Shown piece after piece: positions 56,500 to 64,000 of a DNA stretch of 64,000 nt. Origin of the DNA: Desmodus rotundus. Its lineage: Eukaryota > Chordata > Mammalia > Chiroptera > Phyllostomidae. The DNA lies in NCBI RefSeq assembly GCF_022682495.2, contig NC_071387.1, positions 149,838,347 through 149,902,346 of the forward strand. The letters are read 5' to 3'. Below the pieces are notes generated by a model that was not told the origin of the DNA, made no database searches, and saw only the letters and a program-made list of their open reading frames with translations. Numbering within the stretch: the first letter of the stretch is position 1; every line of letters starts with the position of its first letter. The translations under genes and the position numbers were made by a program.

Positions 56500-56900
56500 T
56501 CAGACTTTAAGATCATCATCCACTAAAATGCTCTGAAGGAGTTCTGCCTGTATTTGCTGGTTTCAACACCACCCATGTCTCCATCTTCTAATGGGCGGGC
56601 CGGCGCAGGCTATGTTGTTTCTGGGTTATGAAACTGATGTAAAATTCATCCTCATTGTTTTAATTAGTAATTAAATCTTCATTTAATAAAGAATACAAAG
56701 TTGCAAAAGCTTTTTATCTAAGTTGTGGATTTAATGAGAATAATGTTCTTATTAGTGTATTGTTTGAATCAGTAGTTTAATCTCATGAAATGAGAACTTG
56801 TAATTTCTTGTTTGCTAATTCCGTGCGGGTCACGATCAACCGCAGTCTGCTACCTTTCATTGCTCCCGCATTTTTCTTTTTAACCTAAGTAGAACTTCTC
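56500..56900. promoter_or_regulatory. candidate conserved non-coding regulatory stretch
   Basis: Repeat-free, with a homeodomain-type palindromic site 'tttaattagtaattaaa' (56,659-56,675), further ATTTAATAAAG and TAATTTC motifs, and a CpG-bearing patch ('ccgtgcgggtcacgatcaac', 56,821-56,840) within AT-rich DNA. This texture is common in developmental enhancers. It is inference only. Confidence 0.3.
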
Positions 56901-57312
56901 TTTGACATTTTTTCATTTCTTTTTTTCTCAACTTTTTTTCTTTTCTAATATCTATTTTTGACATTTCTATCATGATTCTCTTTCCTTCACTGGCCCTCGT
57001 TTTCAGTGATGTAAAAGATTAAAAGTAAAAGATAGCTATAAAAAAGGTATAAATGTGAATATATTTTAATCGAAACTATAAATTTAAAGTACAGAAAAAA
57101 CCTTTTTGTGTGTTATTTTTCTTCTAAATTATACAAAATTAAAATAAAAGGCAAAATATAACTGTAATGAATATCAGATTATAAGACAAAATTAAATAAT
57201 GTTGAAATTTTTATTTTAATATTTAAAAACTTAATCTTAACATTTTTATAAAAATAAAACTCTTTGCATTTCTAGCATTATTCAACATTCACCTAGTTGC
57301 CAATGTTAAGAA
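56901..57312. other. AT-rich stretch
   Basis: T-rich then A-rich low-complexity sequence. Nothing recognised. Confidence 0.3.
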
Positions 57313-57323
57313 TTGATATCACA

Positions 57324-57519
57324 ATTTTTTTAAGATTTTATTTATTTATTTTTAGATTGAGGGGAAGGGAGAAAGCGAGGGAGAGAAAGAGCCATGTGTG
57401 GTTTCCTCTCATGTGTGACCTGGCCTGCAACCCAGGCATGTGCCCTGACTGGGAATTGAACCGGTGACCCTTTGGTTCACAGGCCCAAGCTCAATCCACT
57501 GAGCTACACCAGCCAGGCC
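57324..57519 (-). mobile_element. Ves-type SINE with 11-bp TSD
   Basis: Reverse Ves with a T-rich tail, G/A stretch and B box (reverse) near 57,450-57,460. It ends at the head 'ctacaccagccaggc'. Flanks TTGATATCACA (57,313-57,323) and TTGGTATCACA (57,520-57,530) differ at one base. It sits between the two 131-bp blocks. Confidence 0.95.
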
Positions 57520-57616
57520 TTGGTATCACACTTTAACTTTAAGTATATTACATCTAGACACAGATATATACAAATTTAAGAACAATATGAATTATTTAAT
57601 ATTGCAAAACATTCCT

Positions 57617-57747
57617 CAGCCATCATATGCAATAATTGCAAATACTGAGCATATCTGGAGTAATTCCAGAGCCATGAATTGGTTTGTATGGAGAGATGCA
57701 AGAAAATGGATGCTCAGCACCAGTGGGAACTGAAATTTCATTATGCA
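57617..57747 (+). repeat. 131-bp duplicated block, copy B
   Basis: Second copy of 55,710-55,840 in the same orientation, 1,907 bp further on, equal in length and with 8 substitutions. The flanks are unrelated to those of copy A and no target-site duplication is seen. Confidence 0.95.
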
Positions 57748-58429
57748 AGTACCTATTTATTGCATTCACTGCATTCATTAGAAGGATTTGATGTTAATTA
57801 ATTTATCTTTTCTCTTATTTAAGTGCTCTGCCATTCAAATCCTCCCTGGACTCCGGAGCATTCTCCTTTTCTCATGTTGGAAGTAGCATAACCAATAATA
57901 TGTCATAATATTCAAATGCAATTGCTTTTTACTTCCAGGAGGTAGGTTAAAAGATCTGGAAAGGAATTTCCCTGGAGCCTGATGAGTGTTAGTCGCAAGC
58001 ATGAATGTTTAGTGACAGTAACGCCTACAGTGTGTAAATAATTTATTGTTTACATATTGTATTGATTTGTGATTTGAAGGTCCTCAGAATACAAGTCCCA
58101 GAACCTCTTTTTTTTTTTTTTTCTTCAGATCTAAGTATAGTATTGAGCTCATCTTTCTACATTTAACTCTCCTCCATTCTTCACTGATGCCTCCTCAGTG
58201 GACGTCAAAATCACTGTCCTCACCAGACCAGTTTAAGGCTCTGACTAATTAATTTACTCATTTAGTCACTCCATGATTATTTAGAATTTTAACTGACAAC
58301 ATTCTTCAGATTCCCCCATGTTGTAAAAAGTTATCTGTGAGGAGAGCAGAAGCCCCTCTGGGGTAGGGATGGGCAGTCAAAAGTTTGTACCTGCCTGAAA
58401 CATGGGGCTCTCTTCTCTTTGGCTACTTA
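57748..58429. other. unassigned stretch
   Basis: Contains a T run at about 58,109-58,122. No gene. Confidence 0.3.
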
Positions 58430-58735
58430 ACTCTTATGTAGATCTCAGCTCAGTTGTAACTTCCACATAAAAGCCTTCCTTGGAAGCTTCAATTAGTTCA
58501 AATTCCCTTTGTATCTGTTCCCATACCATCTTGTTTTATTTAACAGAGCAATGATTTTACATTTGTTTCTGCAATATGATTAGTGCCTCCATAGAGAAGC
58601 GCTGACATAAGGACCATGCCTGAGTGTATTTTGACTCACCATTATATCCCCAGAGCTTAGCCTGTGTTGTGCACACAGAAGATGTGCAAACTTAATTAAT
58701 TAATTAACTAATTCATTCATTCATTAATGGAGCCA
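58430..58735 (+). repeat. L2 LINE 3' fragment
   Basis: 'cagctcagttgtaacttcca', 'aaaagccttccttggaagc', 'tatatccccagagcttagcc' and a tail 'attcattcattcattaatgg'. Confidence 0.7.
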
Positions 58736-61647
58736 TTCAGCTGCATCTTACTTTTCTTCCTCACTTTTAGACCTTAGTTAATCATGTGGTTAAAGAAAAT
58801 CTATTAGTCTTTTAGATCTCAGCTTAATAGTATCTTAATAGAATAATAGTATACTATTATTCTTAATAGTATACCCAGACTTTCCTAATTCAAATCCCCT
58901 TGTTTCTTTATGTGGGAAAAAAACTGAAATCTCCTGTTGGCCCCTGACATGATTTCACATCATGGCTTTACACCTGAGCACCTTGCTCCAGTGCATTACC
59001 TTCGGGGTTGCGGGAAACACTCTGTAGGAAAGATTGGTTTCATAGCAAGCATGTGCATTGCATCAATCTTGGGAATATTTCCACTGGTTTAGCAAAAATC
59101 TGAAGTGTGGTCACAAGGCATGGTCAAGCTTAGCAATAGGTGTATTTCCCCCCAGACATTTTGAATACTGGCTGACATGGGAAATAGCAAGTACATTTTC
59201 TAATAAGATCACATTTTTTGAAGTAGTTCAGAATTTTTCCTCAGCATTTAGTTTTACCCAGACACTAAGCAGCCAGGGAAACACGAACAAATATTTTCAG
59301 AAAGTTCCTTGATTTCTTTTCCTTGCAAGTTTTAACTCCCTTACCATGAAATAATTGTTTATTTTAGAATGACTTTCTTCCTGGTTCTGCTGAGAACTTG
59401 AAAAACTAGAAGAACCAACAAATGATGATAAAATGTCTCTCTACATTTTCCCAGTACTCCCAACATTTGGTGGACATAGACCAAACTTTAATTAGATTCC
59501 CCCCTCTTCAGCTTTCCCATACACATTTCCAGAACATTTGATCCCTGCTCCTTCTCACAATTTTCCTTGTACTTTAAAGAAAAAGACAGCAACATTGGCT
59601 ATAATAACTGGACATTGATATTACAACCCACAAAATAACTGTTGTTAAGTTGAATCAGCAGTGAAAGTTGTTCAGTAGATTTTTTTTTTCTTATTTGAGT
59701 CTTCATCTATTTTAAGCAATGGCATAATTAAATGGAAATGGCAAGTCAACTTGGAGACAAACAGGATACTTCATTCTCCTGAGTTACTGAGCCTCCATGT
59801 GGCCTGGGGACATTGGCTAGCTTTGTCTCAAACAACTGAAGTTCTACCTAGTTTCCACCCCCACCCCACCCCCCCGTAGAAAAGTATTTTATTAAACTCA
59901 GTCAGTTGGGGAAAATGTGGGAAAGCACCAGACTATTTACACTCAAACTCAAGCACCAGTTTATTGGCTTAATCAGAAGCTTTACTAAGTGAGACCCAGG
60001 AGCAGAAAATATTGTTAATGTGTTAAGGCAGAAATTAGCAAAAACATGACCTAGAATATGACATTTAACCATGCCAGAAAGCCTGACCTTTATTTGAAAT
60101 CAATGAGATTATCCTGGCAAAAAAAGTGTACCATCAAGTTCTAAGAAAGTAAGCATTGGATACTGACTCTGGCCTTGAAGAACGGAAGAGAGACAAACAC
60201 CTTTTTCTCTACTCATAAGAAAACAAGGCCAAAATTGCTTTGAGGTCTCTAGTTCACACAAAATAGCATTTAACTTGTTTTTATCAAGGTAATGTGTTAC
60301 AGGTAGAGAGCCTAATTTATCTGTCTCTATCAGATAATACAAGGAAAGCAGAGTTCCTAATAACTGTCTATTATCTTGCTTCTAGCTGTAAAAGACACAC
60401 CTCAGTAGTTTTATCTACTATAAAACAGCAGATACTTCTGCTGAGATTCTGTACAAGTTCTCTTGAGAGCAAACAAAGCACTTTTCTTTGTGATTGAGAG
60501 GAGCCCTATCCCTAGGAATTCCAAATAGTTTTCAATGGGGAAGTGAAAGATTATTTAAATGTTTCAACCATTTGTAAATTTATTAATGTCTTAACATTTT
60601 GCCCTCACGTGAGTATGCTGCCCTGCCCTCTTGGATTATTTGTGTCTTGTGGTTTTTGTTTGTTTGTTTTTAACCACAGGTAAATTAAAAAAACAACTGA
60701 AATGGCACAATATGAATAAACTGAAATCTTTCCTTTAACAAAATAAACTCACATGGCATTCTAGAGGTAGAGACTACTAAAAAGTAACTTGGGGCAAATA
60801 CTGGACAATTTTTCTGCAGTATTTTCAGGTAGTGTCAACTTTGGGGATTATGGTTTTAGTTAGTGCTTTGCCTGCATTGGATGATAACAACTCTTGCTTT
60901 TGTTAGCTATTTCATTTCTTGGCTAAACTTACTCGGAAATAAAGGAAAGTCTGGGTTTATTTTATAACTGTTTCATTAGTGGGGTATATGTTGCATTTTC
61001 TTATTGGTTAAGTTTTATTAGGGGGAGACAGGAAAGTAATTTTCACAGGATCTTATTAACTCTCCAATTTTCTAAAGGTAGCTGGACACAAAATATCATC
61101 TCCTTATTAGGTTGAGTAAGTCTCATATTTTAATTCCTACCCTTCATTATTTAACTGGCCTGCTACACAAAATAGCACTATAAGATTGTCTCAGAACATT
61201 GTTATGTCCTTAAAATTTTCCATGACCCATATTTTGGATTATACCTTTAAGACTTTTAAATAGTGAATAATTTTATGCTTATCTGGGGCCCAATCTTTCC
61301 ATTACTACTCCCATTCTCTGTGTCCCAGTTCACAGGTTTTTGCATAAACTAGCCATAAGAAGAAAACACATTTCAGAGGTTCTGAAAGCAAGAGCAATTT
61401 GGAAACCTCAGATCCCCCACTAGTCTTGAGCCTGGCTTATTATTAAGTATGGTAAGTTTGTGCCAGTGAGAGGGGAGGCACAAATGACTTCCTTAAGTGG
61501 TATTTCAAAGTAAAACCTCATCGTCTGCAAAACTCACATCAGCCAAGTGAAACCAAGGGCATCATTTTCACTTTAAAAAAGTAAGTGAAAATGTTGCCCT
61601 TCACCCTGACCCCCACCAGAGCTACTTGTTGAGAGCCATCGTAAAAT
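58736..61647. other. unassigned unique DNA
   Basis: About 2.9 kb without a recognised gene or repeat. Holds a 24-bp perfect palindrome at 58,840-58,863. Open frames of 67-84 codons have no recognisable motif. Confidence 0.3.
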
Positions 61648-61840
61648 CGGGATGTCCAACCTGCGGCTTATGGGCCCAGGACGGCTCTGAATATGGCCCC
61701 ACACAAAATCGTAAATTTACTTAAAACATTATGAGATTTTCTTTGTGATTACATGTCATGATGTACTTAATATGTGGCCCCAGACAGCTCTTTTTTATTT
61801 TTTCAGTGTGGCCCAGAGATGCCAAAAGCCTGGACACCCT
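61648..61840. mobile_element. non-autonomous hAT-type DNA transposon, copy 2
   Basis: Same ends and interior as 842-1,040: 'gatgtccaacctgcggctta' at the left, 'gtaaatttacttaaaacatt' inside, 'gccaaaagcctggacaccc' at the right. Flanking 8-mers do not match, so the duplication is lost. Confidence 0.78.
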
Positions 61841-62149
61841 AATAGACCTTGACTTCTTACGTCCAAGTTTCTCAGAGATGATTAAACCATCATTCCTAGT
61901 TTATGGAGAGCACAGCTTCCCCTCAGCCCAGTCACTGAGGAAGTAGTGTGGAGGATGTCTGGAGGGGAAAAACAAGGCAAGAAGTGACACCTATTCTCTC
62001 GCCTTTCCCCAGCTCCTCTTAAATAGTTGGGCTATGTCTGAAAAACTTGCAGAGCCTTCTGTCCACCGGCACGGTTGCCGCCTGGAGACTCAGAGATGAG
62101 TGAGTCAGTGTGTCAGCGTGGCTGTGACACTACCCAGTCACTTGACTCA
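61841..62149. other. unassigned stretch
   Basis: Nothing recognised. Confidence 0.3.
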
Positions 62150-62458
62150 AACCCTCATCTCGGTGTTGCTGTGAAGTATTTTTGTGGATGTGGTCAATAT
62201 CCACAATCACTTGACTTTAAGTAGAGATTACCCTCAACAATGTGAGTGGGCTTCGCCAACCAGTTGAAGGTCTTAAGAGCAAAAACTGAGGTTTCTTAAA
62301 GAAAGAATTCTGTATTATGGCTGAAGCATCAACTTCTGCCTGTGTTGCCAGCCCGTCTGCCTGCCCTCAGATCTGTCACTCCCCGCAATATGAGAAGCCA
62401 ATTCTTTAAGACGAACCTCTTGCTTTAACAAGTCTCTCTATATACACATATATACATA

Positions 62459-62492
<34 letters not shown>

Positions 62493-62530
62493 AAATTAGT
62501 TTTGTTTCTTTGCAGAACCCTGACTAATAG
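62150..62530 (+). mobile_element. unnamed interspersed repeat family, copy 2
   Basis: Shares 'caaccagttgaaggtctta', 'gaagccaattctttaa' and the end 'cagaaccctgactaata' with the family seen at 28,689-29,120. 5'-truncated or diverged. An AC/GT/TA microsatellite lies at the same place as the GACA tract in copy 1. Confidence 0.65.
62440..62493 (+). repeat. compound (TA)/(GT)/(TA) microsatellite
   Basis: 'tatatacacatatatac', then GT units, then TA units. Largely self-complementary. Confidence 0.95.
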
Positions 62531-62810
62531 AGAGCCTTATTCCAATCCTGCTTCTTCATGTGTTTGTATATTGTGAATTAAGAGGAGTCAAGAATGGACA
62601 AACCTGTTCATGAGGGGGAGCAACAGTTCTAAGAGCTGTGTTTAACACTTGGGAGGATTCCTGGAGAACACCAGAACAGGGCTTTCTCCTGTGTTTAAGC
62701 TATGCATACACGGGGTACCATTGCACTAGATGCCTTTTCTACACCTTTTCTTTTGCTTCATTTTAAATACACAATTGTATATTTGCTATTACAGAATAAC
62801 AATTGGGGTC

Positions 62811-63590
62811 CTGCTGCCTGCTGCCACCCTGTAGGCAAAATTCTGGAGGCAAAGGTTTGGTGATAAAAGGAAAGGAATCTTTATTCAAAAGCTACACAAT
62901 TTTGGAATAACAGCTTTCCCTGTGCATTAGTCACTTCAGCCTATCAATTAAGGCTAAACTCTAACTCTTTAGTTACAGCTTTAATCACTTAAACCCATCA
63001 ATTAAGGCGGAACTCTTTAACACCTGGGTTCTCTTAGCATTCCTCTTGTTTTTATTATCTTATTTCTAAGGGTTAGTTCACAAACTAAAACAACATAAGA
63101 TGCAAAAGCTACACAATTTTGGAAGAATGACAGACTTCTGCCTCAGAGCTCAGCCCCTCTAGAACACCCAAAGGAGAATAACCCTGCCACCCTCTGCCAG
63201 GTCGGCCTGATCCTAGGCTGTGCCCAGAGTTCCTTCCCATTGAAAATACCCTCCATTGGGAAATACCCTCGGCAGGCAGCTATAGCAAGATCATCCAGGC
63301 GTTGTCAAGGAAGAGAGCCAAAGAGCCAGCCAGTCCGAGAGCTCAAGAGCCCTTCTTTTATTTCAAATCTTCTTGCTCATAATTCCATGCACTCTGGAGG
63401 CATTCAGCTTCTCAGCCAATCCCATCCTAGGCTGTTTACCGCTGTCTTGGGCAACCGCCTTCTACAGCTCCTTCATTCCAACTCCTCCCCAGTGATCTCA
63501 TCAGATCTCTCTGTATTATTACTACAGACAAGGTCTCACAATTCTGCATCAATTTTTTGCGATTATTTGTTAGAAATTATTTGTTATATA
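62811..63590 (-). mobile_element. LTR-like element with internal repeats
   Basis: On the minus strand it has an AATAAA signal (reverse of 'ctttattcaaaag', 62,878-62,890). Two internal duplications are visible: a perfect 22-bp direct repeat (62,886-62,907 and 63,103-63,124), and two diverged units around 'catcaattaaggc' (62,943 and 62,997). The general look is a retroviral LTR, but TG/CA ends and a TSD were not established. The 119-codon plus frame (63,240-63,599) has no recognisable motif. Confidence 0.45.
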
Positions 63591-63734
63591 AACTCATAAT
63601 CCTTGACAGTATGACATACATTTTGGTATTTATAGTGTTAGGTATAGATGTATTTGATATAATTATAATTAGATCATTCAAGTTGAAAACAGTAATTCTT
63701 TAAGATGAAACCATTTTCTAGGGAAAAAATTATT
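63591..63734. other. AT-rich spacer
   Basis: No feature recognised. Confidence 0.3.
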
Positions 63735-63962
63735 TATGTATTTATTTATCTATTCATTTATTTATTTTCAGAGAGAGGGGAAGGGAGGGAGAAAGAGAGG
63801 GAGAGAAACATCAATGTGCAAGAGATACATCAATTGGTTGCTACATGCCTCCAACTGGGGACCTGGCCCACAACCCAGGCATGTGCCTGACAGGGAATCA
63901 AACCGGCGCCCTTGCGGTTCACAGGTCAGTGTTCAATCCACTGAGCCATGCCAGCCAGGGCT
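63735..63962 (-). mobile_element. Ves-type SINE
   Basis: Reverse Ves: ATTT-rich tail, G/A-rich stretch (63,770-63,808), B-box region (reverse) near 63,894-63,904, and head ending 'atgccagccagggct'. A clear duplication was not found because the left flank is A/T-rich. Confidence 0.93.
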
Positions 63963-64000
63963 TAGAAAATTTTGCATAAACTTCAAAACCTAAGTGAATT

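Noticed and set aside
60651..60678. GTGGTT...AACCAC inverted repeat around a GTTT tract
   Set aside because: Six-base arms around low-complexity sequence are expected by chance.
62886..63124. direct repeats as a CRISPR-like array
   Set aside because: Only two copies with a long unequal spacer, in a mammalian LTR-like context.

Overview
This window reads as mammalian, most likely bat, intergenic or deep intronic DNA. The best organism marker is a set of six tRNA-derived SINEs of the bat Ves type. Each has a 5' head with RNA polymerase III A-box and B-box-like sequence, a C/T-rich body and an A-rich tail. Several are flanked by clean target-site duplications (TSDs), so they moved recently. Two short mariner-type and two short hAT-type non-autonomous DNA elements, plus 5'-truncated LINE-1 3' ends with bat-like G-rich 3' UTRs, fit a yangochiropteran bat. 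No bacterial features are present. I found no supported host protein-coding exon: the longest open frames are 110-165 codons and lie in repeats or show no protein-like pattern.

Layout. 0-9 kb: Ves, an old L1 tail, a hAT element, MIR and L2 relics, a MaLR (MST-type) solo LTR sitting inside a MIR, and an L1M relic holding a palindromic CA/GT tract. 9-16 kb: mostly unassigned, with an ERV solo LTR that splits a MIR and a Ves copy. 16-26 kb: several L1 fragments of different ages, a mariner element, MST/MLT LTRs, and a 109-bp retrocopied mRNA 3' end with a 13-bp TSD. 26-30 kb: an L2/MIR mosaic with a 5S rRNA fragment bounded by a 20-bp direct repeat, an MST LTR and an unnamed repeat. 30-33.3 kb: a mostly repeat-free block that keeps far more CpG than its surroundings. 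33.7-36 kb: a decayed ERV-L pol/LTR relic (minus strand) with a mariner element inside it and an MST LTR beside it. 36-39 kb: a minus-strand L1 that keeps its 5' UTR, ORF1 and the start of ORF2 but has lost most of ORF2. 39-51.5 kb: MIR, MER5A, L1, L2 and MLT1 relics, several of them nested. 51.5-64 kb: AT-rich DNA with a duplicated 131-bp block (copies 1.9 kb apart), a possible conserved regulatory stretch near 56.6 kb, two LTR-like elements, a second hAT copy and two more Ves copies.

No operon or pathway logic applies here. The content is a record of insertions, nested insertions and small template-switch rearrangements. The observations most worth a second look are the 131-bp direct duplication, the CpG-retaining block, the 5S rRNA fragment, the small templated insertion at 30.63 kb, and the rearranged hairpin region in the L1 at 36.5-36.7 kb. 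Family names were assigned by recognising sequence patterns, not by a database search.
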